From Microbacterium sp. (GTDB lineage Bacteria > Actinomycetota > Actinomycetes > Actinomycetales > Microbacteriaceae): 64,000 bases of DNA. The position numbers were made by a program, and so were the translations under genes. How positions within the stretch are numbered: position 1 is the first letter of the stretch; each line of letters starts with the position of its first letter. Location of the stretch: contig NZ_JAPSLI010000005.1 of NCBI RefSeq assembly GCF_031180975.1, positions 224,620 to 288,619 of the forward strand, given 5' to 3'. The notes beneath the pieces are model-generated. The model did not search any database. It was given only the letters and a program-made list of their open reading frames with translations, and had not been told where the DNA came from. Below are positions 33,677 to 42,807 of the stretch, in pieces.

Positions 33677-35950
33677 TTGGAAGGTCCTGAAATCACCGCC
33701 ACCGAGGCCGTTCTCGACAACGGCCGCTTCGGCACCCGCACCGTCCGGTTCGAGACGGGTCGTCTCGCGCAGCAGGCGCAGGGCGCCGTCGCCGCGTACC
33801 TCGACGGCGAGACCATGCTTCTGTCGGCCACCAGCGCCTCGAAGCACCCGCGTGAAGGGTTCGACTTCTTCCCGCTGACCGTCGACGTGGAGGAGCGCTC
33901 CTACGCCGCCGGCAAGATCCCCGGCTCGTTCTTCCGCCGCGAGGGCCGTCCCTCCACCGAGGCGATCCTGGTGTGCCGCCTGATCGACCGTCCGCTGCGT
34001 CCCTCGTTCGTCGAGGGTCTGCGCAACGAGGTCCAGATCGTCATCACCGTGCTGTCGATCGCGCCGGGCGAGTTCTACGACGCCCTCGCGATCAACGCCG
34101 CATCGGCGTCGACCCAGATCTCGGGCCTGCCGTTCTCCGGCCCGATCGCCGGCGTGCGCCTGGCGTTCATCCCCGGTCACGGCGAGCACGCCGACCAGTG
34201 GGTCGCGTTCCCGAACGCCGAGCAGGTCGACCAGGCCGTGTTCGACCTGGTGGTCGCCGGTCGCGTCGTCACCAAGTCGGACGGCTCCGAGGACGTCGCG
34301 ATCATGATGGTCGAGGCCGAGGCCACTGAGAACAGCTGGAACCTCATCAAGGCCGGCGCGACCAAGCCCAACGAGGACATCGTCGCGCAGGGACTCGAGG
34401 CGGCCAAGCCGTTCATCTCGCAGCTGGTGAAGGCGCAGGCCGAGCTGGCCGCCACCGCCTCGAAGGAGCCGGGCGTCTACCCCGTCTTCCCGGCGTACAG
34501 CCAGGAGGTCTACGACTTCGTCGCCGGCCGCGCCTACGACGAGCTGGTGAACGTCTACCAGATCGCCGACAAGCAGGAGCGCCAGAGCGCCGACGACGCG
34601 ATCAAGGACCGCGTCCGCAACGAGCTCATCGAGGCGACCGAGGCCGGGAACCTCCCGGCGGCGGCGCCGCTGGAGTTCGCGGCCGCGTACAAGTCGGTCA
34701 CCAAGAAGATCGTCCGCGGGCGCATCCTCACCGAGAACGTCCGCATCGACGGCCGCGGCCTTGCCGACATCCGTCCGCTCGACGCCGAGGTGCAGGTCAT
34801 CCCTCGGGTCCACGGCTCGGCGATCTTCCAGCGCGGCGAGACCCAGATCCTGGGCGTCACCACGCTGAACATGCTCAAGATGGAGCAGCAGATCGACTCG
34901 CTGTCGCCCACCACGAGCAAGCGCTACATGCACCACTACAACTTCCCGCCCTACTCGACCGGTGAGACCGGCCGTGTCGGGTCGCCGAAGCGTCGTGAGA
35001 TCGGGCACGGCTTCCTCGCCGAGCGCGCCCTCGTGCCGGTGCTGCCCAGCCGCGAGGAGTTCCCCTACGCCATCCGCCAGGTCTCCGAGGCCCTCGGGTC
35101 GAACGGTTCGACCTCGATGGGCTCGGTGTGCGCCTCGACTCTGTCGCTGCTGAACGCGGGTGTGCCGCTGCGCGCCCCCGTCGCCGGCATCGCGATGGGC
35201 CTGGTCTCCGACGAGGTCGACGGCGAGACCCGCTACGCGGCGCTGACCGACATCCTCGGCGCCGAGGACGCCCTCGGCGACATGGACTTCAAGGTCGCCG
35301 GCACCAGCGAGTTCGTCACCGCGATCCAGCTGGACACCAAGCTCGACGGCATCCCGTCGTCGGTGCTGGCGGGTGCCCTGACCCAGGCTCGCGACGCGCG
35401 TCTGACCATCCTGAACGTCCTGAACGCCGCGATCGACTCGCCGGACGAGATGGCGCCGACCGCGCCGCGCGTCATCAGCGTGCAGATCCCGGTGGACAAG
35501 ATCGGCGAGCTGATCGGCCCGAAGGGCAAGACGATCAACGCGATCCAGGACGAGACCGGCGCGCAGATCTCCATCGAGGAGGACGGCACTGTGTACATCG
35601 GCGCGACCGACGGCCCCTCGGCCGAGGCCGCCCGCGCCCAGGTGAACGCGATCGCCAACCCGACCAACCCCGAGGTGGGCGAGCAGTTCCTCGGAACCGT
35701 CGTCAAGATCGCGACCTTCGGCGCGTTCGTCTCGCTCCTGCCCGGCAAGGACGGCCTGCTGCACGTCACCGAGGTGCGCAAGCTCGCCGGTGGCAAGCGC
35801 GTCGAGAACGTGGAGGACGTGCTCTCGGTCGGACAGAAGATCCTCGTGAAGATCACGAAGATCGACGACCGCGGCAAGCTGTCGCTCGAGCCCGTGCTCG
35901 ACGACGCCCCCGCCGAGGGTGAGCAGGTCGCTGAGAGCGCCGACGCCTGA
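33677..35950 (+). CDS. pnp: polyribonucleotide nucleotidyltransferase (PNPase)
   Basis: Full-length 757-residue enzyme that degrades RNA 3' to 5' with phosphate. It contains two RNase PH domains; the second has the active-site segments [14 protein letters not shown] and [20 protein letters not shown] ([17 protein letters not shown]) and S1 ([19 protein letters not shown]) RNA-binding domains follow. Start is TTG at 33677, 8 nt after a GAAGGAGAG ribosome binding site, matching the conserved N-terminus [20 protein letters not shown] long leader precedes it. In many bacteria it is next to rpsO, here it is 18 kb away. Confidence 0.95.
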   Translation: MEGPEITATEAVLDNGRFGTRTVRFETGRLAQQAQGAVAAYLDGETMLLSATSASKHPREGFDFFPLTVDVEERSYAAGKIPGSFFRREGRPSTEAILVCRLIDRPLRPSFVEGLRNEVQIVITVLSIAPGEFYDALAINAASASTQISGLPFSGPIAGVRLAFIPGHGEHADQWVAFPNAEQVDQAVFDLVVAGRVVTKSDGSEDVAIMMVEAEATENSWNLIKAGATKPNEDIVAQGLEAAKPFISQLVKAQAELAATASKEPGVYPVFPAYSQEVYDFVAGRAYDELVNVYQIADKQERQSADDAIKDRVRNELIEATEAGNLPAAAPLEFAAAYKSVTKKIVRGRILTENVRIDGRGLADIRPLDAEVQVIPRVHGSAIFQRGETQILGVTTLNMLKMEQQIDSLSPTTSKRYMHHYNFPPYSTGETGRVGSPKRREIGHGFLAERALVPVLPSREEFPYAIRQVSEALGSNGSTSMGSVCASTLSLLNAGVPLRAPVAGIAMGLVSDEVDGETRYAALTDILGAEDALGDMDFKVAGTSEFVTAIQLDTKLDGIPSSVLAGALTQARDARLTILNVLNAAIDSPDEMAPTAPRVISVQIPVDKIGELIGPKGKTINAIQDETGAQISIEEDGTVYIGATDGPSAEAARAQVNAIANPTNPEVGEQFLGTVVKIATFGAFVSLLPGKDGLLHVTEVRKLAGGKRVENVEDVLSVGQKILVKITKIDDRGKLSLEPVLDDAPAEGEQVAESADA

Positions 35951-35956
35951 TCCGCA

Positions 35957-36024
35957 GGGATGCCGGTGAACCGGCGTCCCTGAAACCGGGGCCCGGACCG
36001 CCTGCACACGCGGCCCGGGCCCCG
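35957..36024 (+). terminator. two tandem hairpins after pnp
   Basis: The first pairs GGGATGCCGG with CCGGCGTCCC (35957-35980, one G-T pair, loop TGAA). The second pairs CGGGGCCCGG (35987-35996) with CCGGGCCCCG (36015-36024). They start 7 bp after the stop codon and together should block read-through into the next gene. Confidence 0.7.
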
Positions 36025-36158
36025 TCGTATCCGATGTGACCCAATCGTTATACGATCATCGCCGCACCCCGCCGATCCCGTCGGGCCCGAGCCCGATCGT
36101 CACCTACCCTCGGAAGTACGCACCTCGGGGTGCGTCAGCGGGGATCACGGGGGTGAGG

Positions 36159-37184
36159 ATGCGTCTGTTCGGCGTAGGCACGGCAGCGGATGCCGAGCGC
36201 GCCGCCGACCCGCGCGACGAACACCCCTCCGCCCCGATCCCGGTGGTCGGACCCGGCGTCGGCGAGGGCATCCGCGTCGCACTCGGCGAGACGGGACACG
36301 CGGTGTTCCCCCTGATGCTCGGCGCCGCCGAGTTCGGCTGGAACGTCGACCTGGAGACGAGTCACGGCATCCTGGATCGCTACCTGGAGTACGGCGGAAA
36401 CGCCGTGCACACCGCCGACGGCTTCTCCGGCGGGCGCAGCGAACACATCATCGGACAGTGGCTGCGCAGCAGAGGCGCACGCGACCGCGTCGTGCTCGGC
36501 GTCAGGGTCGGTGCGCACGCCGACAACCCGGGCCTCGGCTCGGTGAACCTGGTCCGTGCCGTCGAGGGGTCGCTCACCCGTCTCGGCGTCGAACGGCTGG
36601 ACGTGCTGTACCTGGATGCGACGCTGGATCGCACCACCAACCTCGAGGACACCCTCGCCACCGTGGAATGGCTGCGCGAGGCAGGCAAGATCTCGTCGGT
36701 GGGTGCCTTCCGTTTCACCGCCGAGCGACTGGTCGAGGCGCGCATCCTCGCCTCCGCCGGGTACCCCCGCATCGAGGTGCTCGACGAGCCGTACAACCTG
36801 CTGCGCCGTGACGGCTTCGAGGGGGATCTGCGCCTGGTCGCCTCGGCGCAGAGCCTCGCCGTGACGCCGTCGCACGCGCTCGAGCACGGGTTCCTGTCCG
36901 GGCGCCACCGACGCAAGGGACAGGCGTCAGGAGTGCGCGGGCAGCAACTCCGTGAGCACATCAACCGGCGCGGCATCCGGGTGCTGCGCGCCTTGGATCT
37001 CGTCGCCTCCGAACTGGGCGTCCCGGTGGCCGCCGTCTCGATCGCCTGGCTGCTCGCGCAGCGCACCGTCGTCGCGCCGATCGTGAACGCGTTCGCCGCC
37101 GCTCACGTCGAGGAGCTCGTGCAGGGAGCGGGGGTGAGCCTGTCGCGGGCGCAGCTGGCCGAGCTCACCCGCGCCGGCGTCTGA
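36159..37184 (+). CDS. aldo/keto-reductase-like protein lacking the catalytic tetrad
   Basis: A 341-residue protein with the AKR barrel pattern: LMLGAAEFGWNVD, GGNAVHTADGFSGGRSEHIIG, DRVVLGVRVG, LDVLYLDATLDRTT, VEWLREAGKISSVGAFRF and a complete C-terminal half. The four catalytic positions of the family, Asp-Tyr-Lys-His, are occupied by H84, F89, R116 and D153. The fold and coenzyme region seem kept but normal aldehyde reduction is unlikely. It may be a regulatory or binding pseudoenzyme. The ATG at 36159 follows GGGTGAGG and is preferred over an upstream in-frame ATG at 36036. Confidence 0.78.
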   Translation: MRLFGVGTAADAERAADPRDEHPSAPIPVVGPGVGEGIRVALGETGHAVFPLMLGAAEFGWNVDLETSHGILDRYLEYGGNAVHTADGFSGGRSEHIIGQWLRSRGARDRVVLGVRVGAHADNPGLGSVNLVRAVEGSLTRLGVERLDVLYLDATLDRTTNLEDTLATVEWLREAGKISSVGAFRFTAERLVEARILASAGYPRIEVLDEPYNLLRRDGFEGDLRLVASAQSLAVTPSHALEHGFLSGRHRRKGQASGVRGQQLREHINRRGIRVLRALDLVASELGVPVAAVSIAWLLAQRTVVAPIVNAFAAAHVEELVQGAGVSLSRAQLAELTRAGV

Positions 37185-37303
37185 CGCGCCGCGCATCGCT
37201 CCTTCGCGCTCCGCACCGGCGTGTGTCATCCCGCCGGGCGCGCCGTGGCACGTGACCTAAGCTGGAGGAGCCCCCATGCGGCGGCGACGAAGCGAGCAGG
37301 GTT

Positions 37304-37906
37304 GTGACGCACTACATATATCTGGTCAGACACGGTGAACATCAGGACGCCGAGCACGGCGTCGACGACGGACCCCTCTCGCCGCGAGGGCAGCGTCAGG
37401 CGGAGCTGATCGCCGACCGGCTCTCCGGTCTTCCGTTGGAGGCCGTCTGGCATTCGCCGCTGCTGCGGGCCACCGAGACGGCGAAGGCGATCGCCGCCCG
37501 GCTCCCGTCCGTCGACCCCGAGCCGTCCGCGCTGCTGTTCGACTGCGTGCCCACCGGAATGACCGAGGACACGCCCGCAGCGTATGAGCCGTTCTTCGGC
37601 TCGGTGACCGAGGCGGAGATCGACGCGGGGCGCGCGCAGATGGCGGATGCCGTCGGCGAGTTCCTCACCCGCCGTCACGGCGACGTGCACGAGGTGCTCA
37701 TCACGCACAACTTCGTGATCGCGTGGTTCGTCCGCGAGGTGCTGGGCGCCCCGGACTGGCGCTGGATGACGCTGAACCAGGCGCACTGCGGCCTGACCGT
37801 CATCGCGCAGAAGCAGGGGCGACCGTGGACGCTGCTGAGCCACAACGACCTCGGACACCTGCCGATGGAGCTGCGCACCGGTCTGCCAGACATCGTCGCG
37901 GTGTGA
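37304..37906 (+). CDS. histidine phosphatase-family protein
   Basis: A 200-residue protein with the phosphoglycerate-mutase-like RHG motif at 9-11 (YLVRHGEHQDAEHG), a WHSPLLRATETA segment supplying the second Arg, and VLITHNFVIAWFV with the acid/base His. It forms a phosphohistidine intermediate. Substrate is not evident; the family includes mutases, RNA-cap-like and nucleotide phosphatases. The start is GTG at 37304; an upstream ATG at 37276 is in another frame. Confidence 0.82.
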   Translation: MTHYIYLVRHGEHQDAEHGVDDGPLSPRGQRQAELIADRLSGLPLEAVWHSPLLRATETAKAIAARLPSVDPEPSALLFDCVPTGMTEDTPAAYEPFFGSVTEAEIDAGRAQMADAVGEFLTRRHGDVHEVLITHNFVIAWFVREVLGAPDWRWMTLNQAHCGLTVIAQKQGRPWTLLSHNDLGHLPMELRTGLPDIVAV

Positions 37907-37977
37907 CGCGGCCTCACCCGGACCATGTCCGCTGCGTGGCGGCGTCCCGGTGCGCCCGCCGAAACTAGACTGGATCC

Positions 37978-38724
37978 ATGTCCACTCAGGTTGCTCTCGT
38001 CGGCGGTTCGGGAAAACTCGGCGGGGTCATCCGTGCGGTGATCGACGAGCTCGACGGCTTCGAGGTGCACAGGATCCTCACGTCGGGCAGCGACCTGGGC
38101 GACCTGGACGGCGCGCAGCTCGTCGTGGACGCATCGACGCCTGCGGTGAGCGTGGAGGTGGTCCGTGCGGCGACCGAGCGGGGGATCAACGTGCTCGTCG
38201 GCACCTCGGGATGGTCGCAGGAGCGGATCGCTCTGGTGCGCCCGCTGGTGGAGGCGGCGGGCACCGGTGCGGTGTTCATCCCGAACTTCTCGCTCGGATC
38301 GGTCATCGGCTCGGCTCTCGCGGCCGCCGCGGCGCCCTTCTTCGAGTTCGCCGAGGTCGTCGAGGCGCACCGCGACACCAAGATCGACTCGCCCAGCGGA
38401 ACGGCCGTGCGCACCGCAGAGCTGATGACCGCCGCGCGTGACGAGCAGGGGCCGTTCCGTGCGCCCCACGCCGACCAGCGCGCCCGCGGCCAGCAGGTCG
38501 CCGGCGTCCCGGTGCACTCGCTGCGACGGCCGGGCGTCATCGCCCGTCAGGAGGTGATCCTGTCCGGCGCGGGGGAGTCGCTCGCGATCGTGCACGACAC
38601 CGTCGACCCGGCCACCGCCTACGCGCCCGGCATCCGACTCGCCCTGCCGTACGCCCGAGACGCCCGCGGCGTGACCGTCGGCCTCGAACACATGATCGAC
38701 ATCGGCATCAGGGCTCGCTCGTGA
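37978..38724 (+). CDS. dapB: 4-hydroxy-tetrahydrodipicolinate reductase
   Basis: Diaminopimelate/lysine pathway enzyme of 248 residues, reducing the DapA product with NAD(P)H. GGSGKLGG at 8-15 is the coenzyme motif. EAHRDTKIDSPSGTAV carries the catalytic His and Lys; the usual HH pair is H-R here. IPNFSLGSVIG is the conserved family segment. The product feeds peptidoglycan cross-linking. TAGACT lies 6 nt before the ATG, so the mRNA is leaderless. It overlaps the following membrane-protein gene by 4 bp. Confidence 0.93.
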   Translation: MSTQVALVGGSGKLGGVIRAVIDELDGFEVHRILTSGSDLGDLDGAQLVVDASTPAVSVEVVRAATERGINVLVGTSGWSQERIALVRPLVEAAGTGAVFIPNFSLGSVIGSALAAAAAPFFEFAEVVEAHRDTKIDSPSGTAVRTAELMTAARDEQGPFRAPHADQRARGQQVAGVPVHSLRRPGVIARQEVILSGAGESLAIVHDTVDPATAYAPGIRLALPYARDARGVTVGLEHMIDIGIRARS

Positions 38725-39164
38725 GCTCGCGCATCGCGGTCGTCGTGATGACGGCCGCCCTGCTGCTCTACCTGGTCGTCGTCGGGTGGCGCGCCGTCGC
38801 TCTGGTGACGTCCGGCGACGCGATCGCGGTCGCCATGGGTGTCGCACTCCTGGTGCTGCCGCTGATCGGCGCGTGGGCACTGGTGCGCGAGCTGCAGTTC
38901 GGCTTCGCCGCTGACCGGCTCGGCCGTGCGCTGGACGCGGAGGGCGGAATGCCGGAAGCCACGCAGCCGCTCACACCGAGCGGGCGGCTCGCGGACGCCG
39001 ACGCGGAGGCGCTGCTGCGGCGCTACCGCGCCGAGGCCGAGGCGGCGCAGGGCGACTGGCGTGCCCACTTCCGGCTCGGGGTCGTCGAGGACTCCGCCGG
39101 ACAGCGCCGGGCCGCGCGCTCCAGCATCCGTGCCGCGATCCGGCTGGCCCGGACGCGCCGCTGA
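38721..39164 (+). CDS. small membrane protein with a charged C-terminal helix region
   Basis: A 147-residue protein with two hydrophobic segments (about 6-26 and 33-57) and a soluble helical tail that includes ALLRRYRAEAEAAQGDWRAHFRLGVVEDSAGQRRAARSSI, a TPR-like helical repeat. The start is GTG at 38721 within the end of dapB, so expression is coupled. Similar small membrane proteins follow dapB in related actinobacteria as I recall it. Function unknown. Confidence 0.75.
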   Translation: MSSRIAVVVMTAALLLYLVVVGWRAVALVTSGDAIAVAMGVALLVLPLIGAWALVRELQFGFAADRLGRALDAEGGMPEATQPLTPSGRLADADAEALLRRYRAEAEAAQGDWRAHFRLGVVEDSAGQRRAARSSIRAAIRLARTRR

Positions 39165-39184
39165 CGGCCACGCCGCACAGCGAT

Positions 39185-39225
39185 GAGCCCCGGGTCCCAT
39201 CGCGCGTGCGCGGGACCCGGGGCTC
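39185..39225. terminator. bidirectional hairpin terminator
   Basis: GAGCCCCGGGTCCC (39185-39198) pairs perfectly with GGGACCCGGGGCTC (39212-39225) between the rightward membrane-protein gene and the leftward OsmC gene. Confidence 0.8.
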
Positions 39226-39237
39226 GGAAGGCGGCCG

Positions 39238-39663
39238 TTACGCCAGGGACGCCTCGATGGTGATCTCGACGCCGGCGAGGGCCTGCGACACGGGGCAGCC
39301 GACCTTGGCCTCCTGAGCGATCTCCTGGAACTTCTCCGGCGAGATGCCCGGAACGGTGGCGTTGACGTTCAGGTGGCTGCCGGTGATGCCGGTGCCGGGC
39401 TTGAACGTGACCGACGCCGTGGTGTTCAGTCGCTCCGGCGGGGTGCCGTTCTCGGCCAGCGCGTGCGAGAACGCCATGCTGAAGCAGGACGCGTGCGCGG
39501 CGGCGATGAGCTCCTCCGGGGTGGTGGTCGTCTCGGAGCCCTCGGTGCGGGCCTTCCAGTCGATCGGGAAGGTGCCGAGGTTCGAGGACGAGAAGGCGAC
39601 CGTGCCGGAGCCCTCCATCAGGGAGCCGGTCCAGGTGGTGGTCGCTTCGCTGGTAGCGGTCAT
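39238..39663 (-). CDS. OsmC-family peroxiredoxin
   Basis: A 141-residue OsmC/Ohr-fold protein. The two redox cysteines are in HASCFSM and KVGCPVSQ, spaced as in OsmC rather than Ohr. These cytosolic dimers reduce organic hydroperoxides with thiol or dihydrolipoamide partners. The ATG at 39663 has a GGAGGAA ribosome binding site; the in-frame ATG ten codons upstream is rejected. It is a single gene, unlinked to an Ohr regulator. Confidence 0.88.
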   Translation of the reverse strand: MTATSEATTTWTGSLMEGSGTVAFSSSNLGTFPIDWKARTEGSETTTTPEELIAAAHASCFSMAFSHALAENGTPPERLNTTASVTFKPGTGITGSHLNVNATVPGISPEKFQEIAQEAKVGCPVSQALAGVEITIEASLA

Positions 39664-39784
39664 GGGGTTCCTCCAGAAGTCGCGGGGTCGCACGACGACG
39701 CACTTGTCGCGCCGTCCGGCCAGCCTACCGATGCCCCCGGACGCGAGGGAACGCCTCGGCCGGGTTTCGCGGCGGCCGTCGTGA

Positions 39785-40246
39785 TCAGGACGCCGGACGG
39801 AGGATGCCGGACCGGCGCAGGAGCAGGTACAGCTGGCATCCCAGGCACAGCCCGAACACGGCGTTCAGGAACGCCGCGACGAACGCCGCCGCCGTCGCGA
39901 TCGGCAGCGCCCACGGCACCCCGAGCAGGTGCAGCAGCAGGCCCGCGCCGACGACGAACAGGCCCACAGCCTGCGCGAAACGCGGCGGGCGGGGATCCTC
40001 GAGCTCGGCCGGAGGTGCCAGGCGCGGGCGGACCACTCCTCGGTACAGCGCCGCCCACGGGTGCGTGGCCGGCGACACCACGCCCCACAGGAACAGGCCG
40101 GCGAGCAGGACGGTGAGCAGCACGGCGGGGAGCGACGCCCTCGGGCCGCCGAGCAGGCCGAGCAGGGTCGCCACGAGCAGCAGAGCGGCGGTGATCGCGG
40201 CGGCGAAGCGTGGGCCGCGCGGGTCGATGCCGGTGGGAGGGGTCAT
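39785..40246 (-). CDS. DUF4395 membrane protein
   Basis: A 153-residue protein with about four membrane helices, ending near VFGLCLGCQLYLLL with a CxxC-type pair inside the last helix, typical of DUF4395. It starts inside the stop codon of the thioredoxin gene (ATGA at 40243-40246) and is therefore made with it. The conserved pairing of DUF4395 and membrane-anchored thioredoxin-like proteins suggests electron transfer across the membrane, comparable to DsbD-like systems, though this has not been shown for the pair. Confidence 0.8.
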   Translation of the reverse strand: MTPPTGIDPRGPRFAAAITAALLLVATLLGLLGGPRASLPAVLLTVLLAGLFLWGVVSPATHPWAALYRGVVRPRLAPPAELEDPRPPRFAQAVGLFVVGAGLLLHLLGVPWALPIATAAAFVAAFLNAVFGLCLGCQLYLLLRRSGILRPAS

Positions 40247-40671
40247 CGTCTCTCCTCGGTTGCGGGGATGGTGGCGAGCGCCGTCACGAGGTCGTGACGG
40301 CGAGGGACGCCGTTGAAACGGGATCGGACCCGCCCGTCACGGTCGAGCACGAACGTGGTCGGAGTCTGCAGCACGTGGTAGCGGCTCGCCAGATCCGGTC
40401 GGTGCGTCAGGTCGACCTCTATGTGCTCGACCCCGTCGAGAGCGGATGCCAGGTGCGACAGCATCCGGCGCACGTGCGGGCAGCGTGCGCAGATCTCGGT
40501 GCTGAACTGCACCAGCGTCGCGCGGGAGCCGCTCAGCGGGATGTCGGCGGGGTCGACCCTGCTGCCGTCACCGGCGCGGAGCCGGCCGTCCCGCAGCCGC
40601 CACACCACGCCGACGGCGATGGTCGCCAGCAGCAGGGCGGCGACGATCGCGAGGGCGGCGGTCGGCGACAT
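40243..40671 (-). CDS. membrane-anchored thioredoxin-like protein
   Basis: A 142-residue protein with one N-terminal membrane helix (5-25) and a thioredoxin domain outside the membrane. The redox motif is C61-A-R-C64 (STEICARCPHV), and TPTTFVLDRDGRV holds the cis-Pro loop. CARC instead of CGPC suggests a different redox potential. The start codon follows the upstream thyA-divergent region; the DUF4395 gene overlaps its stop. It probably reduces disulfides on exported or membrane proteins. Confidence 0.82.
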   Translation of the reverse strand: MSPTAALAIVAALLLATIAVGVVWRLRDGRLRAGDGSRVDPADIPLSGSRATLVQFSTEICARCPHVRRMLSHLASALDGVEHIEVDLTHRPDLASRYHVLQTPTTFVLDRDGRVRSRFNGVPRRHDLVTALATIPATEERR

Positions 40672-40752
40672 GACACGAGAGTACGTCCGCGCGACCCGTG
40701 CGGGGGTGGATGTGACGATGGATGACGACCCGGCCGGGGTATCGTGGCAGAC

Positions 40753-41559
40753 ATGAGCGCCGTCCCCACGCCCTACGAAGATCTGCTGCGCGACGTGCTG
40801 GAGAACGGCACCCACAAGGACGACCGCACCGGCACCGGGACCACCAGCGTGTTCGGGCGACAGATCCGGTTCGATCTGTCGCAGGGTTTCCCGCTGATCA
40901 CCACCAAGCGGGTGCACTTCAAGTCGATCGCGTACGAGCTGCTGTGGTTCCTGCGCGGCGACTCGAACGTGCGCTGGCTGCAGGAGCACGGCGTGACGAT
41001 CTGGGACGAGTGGGCGGACGCCGAGGGCGACCTCGGCCCGGTTTACGGAGTGCAGTGGCGGTCGTGGCCGACGCCCGACGGCGGCAGCATCGACCAGCTC
41101 GCGCAGGTGATCGAGCAGATCCGTGCCACACCGGACTCCCGCCGCCTGATCGTCTCGGCGTGGAACCCGGCCGACATCCCCGACATGGCGCTCGCGCCAT
41201 GCCACGCGCTCTTCCAGTTCTACGTCGCCGACGGCAGGCTGTCGTGCCAGCTCTACCAGCGCAGCGCCGACCTCTTCCTGGGCGTCCCGTTCAACATCGC
41301 CTCGTATGCGCTGCTGACGTTGATGGTGGCGCAGCAGACCGGTCTGGAGCCTGGCGACTTCGTCTGGACCGGAGGCGACTGCCACATCTACGACAACCAT
41401 GTGGCGCAGGTGCGGGAACAGCTGACGCGCGAGCCCTACCCGTACCCGACGCTGCGGTTCGCCAGGACGCCGGACTCGATCGTCGACTACCGGTACGAGG
41501 ATTTCATCGTGGAGGGCTACCAACACCACCCCGCGATTCGCGCGGAGGTCGCGGTATGA
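40753..41559 (+). CDS. thyA: thymidylate synthase
   Basis: A 268-residue enzyme that methylates dUMP to dTMP with methylene-tetrahydrofolate. The family landmarks are [29 protein letters not shown], the Cys nucleophile in [12 protein letters not shown], and [19 protein letters not shown]. The ATG at 40753 gives the standard N-terminus; TATCGT lies 7 nt before it. It ends overlapping the dihydrofolate reductase start (ATGA at 41556-41559), the classical thyA-folA pair that recycles dihydrofolate. Confidence 0.96.
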   Translation: MSAVPTPYEDLLRDVLENGTHKDDRTGTGTTSVFGRQIRFDLSQGFPLITTKRVHFKSIAYELLWFLRGDSNVRWLQEHGVTIWDEWADAEGDLGPVYGVQWRSWPTPDGGSIDQLAQVIEQIRATPDSRRLIVSAWNPADIPDMALAPCHALFQFYVADGRLSCQLYQRSADLFLGVPFNIASYALLTLMVAQQTGLEPGDFVWTGGDCHIYDNHVAQVREQLTREPYPYPTLRFARTPDSIVDYRYEDFIVEGYQHHPAIRAEVAV

Positions 41560-42032
41560 CGTGGATCGGACTGGTCTGGGCGGAGGCCCACGGCGGTGTG
41601 ATCGGCGCGCAGGGCGGGATGCCGTGGCACGTGCCCGAGGACCTCGCGCACTTCAAGGAGGTCACCCTCGGTGCACCGGTCGTGATGGGTCGCAAGACCT
41701 GGGACTCGCTGCCCGAGCGGTTCCGGCCCCTGCCGGAGCGGGAGAACGTCGTCATCACACGCCAGCAGGACTGGAGCGCCGAGGGGGCTCGGCGTGCCGC
41801 GAACGTCCAGGACGCGCTGCGCGGCCTGGAGCGGGCGTGGGTCATCGGCGGCGCCGAGATCTTCCGCCAGCTGATCGGGGAGGCCGACCGGCTGGAGGTC
41901 ACCGAGCTGGATGTGGACGTCGAGGGCGACGCGTTCGCGCCGTCCAAGGCCGGCTGGCGCGTGGTCGACGAGGGGCCGTGGCAGACCTCGCGATCCGGCA
42001 TCCGCTACCGCTTCCTGGGCTACGAGCGCTGA
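41556..42032 (+). CDS. folA: dihydrofolate reductase
   Basis: A 158-residue [36 protein letters not shown] has the substrate-binding acidic residue in PEDL, then [19 protein letters not shown] and [11 protein letters not shown] with the NADPH-binding glycines. It reduces dihydrofolate to tetrahydrofolate for thymidylate synthase. It overlaps thyA upstream by 4 bp and the SDR gene downstream by 1 bp (TGATG), so the three are one operon. Confidence 0.95.
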   Translation: MTWIGLVWAEAHGGVIGAQGGMPWHVPEDLAHFKEVTLGAPVVMGRKTWDSLPERFRPLPERENVVITRQQDWSAEGARRAANVQDALRGLERAWVIGGAEIFRQLIGEADRLEVTELDVDVEGDAFAPSKAGWRVVDEGPWQTSRSGIRYRFLGYER

Positions 42033-42793
42033 TGCCCACCGCGCTCATCACCGGCGCGAGCGCCGGACTCGGCGCGGAGTTCGCCCGCCGACTGGCCGCC
42101 CGCGGCGCCGACCTCGTGCTGGTCGCTCGCGGCGTCGAGGCGCTCGAGGCGCTGGCCGGAGAGCTGCGCGAGCGGCACGGCGTGGCCGTCGAGGTGATCC
42201 CCGCCGACTTGTCCGTCGCCGATGAGGTCGACCGGGTGGCCGAGCGCCTCGCGGATGCGGCCGCGCCGGTCGACCTGCTGGTGAACAACGCCGGCTTCGG
42301 CCTGCCGCTCACCTTCGCCGACAACGACATCGATGACGAGGTGCGCCACCTGCGGGTGCACGTCGAGGCGACGATGCGGCTGATGCACGCCGCGCTGGGC
42401 ACCATGCGCGGCCGCGGCGGGCGCATCATCAACGTCGCATCCGTCGCCGGCTTCATCTCCCGTTCCACGTACTCGGCGTGCAAGTCCTGGGTGATCGGCT
42501 TCAGCCGCTGGGCCAACGACGAGTACGCCCGGGACGGGGTGAGCGTCACCGCGCTGTGCCCCGGGTTCACGCACACGACGTTCCACGAGCGGATGGGGCT
42601 GGCCGTCGGCGAGGAGGGCCTGCCTGCCTTCGCGTGGCTCGACGCCGAGGACGTGGTGCGCGCAGGCCTCCGCGACGCCGCCCGCGGCAAGGCGGTCTCG
42701 GTGCCGTCGCTGCGCTACAAGGCGGCGGTGCTGCTCACCCGTGTGCTGCCCCGATCACTGGTCTCCGCGGTCGCCCGGCGCGGGCGCGTCTGA
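42032..42793 (+). CDS. short-chain dehydrogenase/reductase
   Basis: Classical SDR of 253 residues with TGASAGLG coenzyme motif at 7-14, NNAGFG, the serine in NVASVAGFIS and the YSACK catalytic Tyr-x3-Lys. It resembles the DltE/YqjQ branch of SDRs. It begins inside the folA stop codon (TGATG), so it is co-translated with thyA-folA. A role in folate metabolism is not supported by family; a general carbonyl reductase or steroid-like substrate is possible. Confidence 0.87.
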   Translation: MPTALITGASAGLGAEFARRLAARGADLVLVARGVEALEALAGELRERHGVAVEVIPADLSVADEVDRVAERLADAAAPVDLLVNNAGFGLPLTFADNDIDDEVRHLRVHVEATMRLMHAALGTMRGRGGRIINVASVAGFISRSTYSACKSWVIGFSRWANDEYARDGVSVTALCPGFTHTTFHERMGLAVGEEGLPAFAWLDAEDVVRAGLRDAARGKAVSVPSLRYKAAVLLTRVLPRSLVSAVARRGRV

Positions 42794-42807
42794 CACCTGG
42801 AGGGACG

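Noticed and set aside
33428..36007. Minus-strand open frame opposite pnp
   Set aside because: It mirrors the PNPase codons (Leu/Val/Gly/Asp repeats) and has no start or family match.
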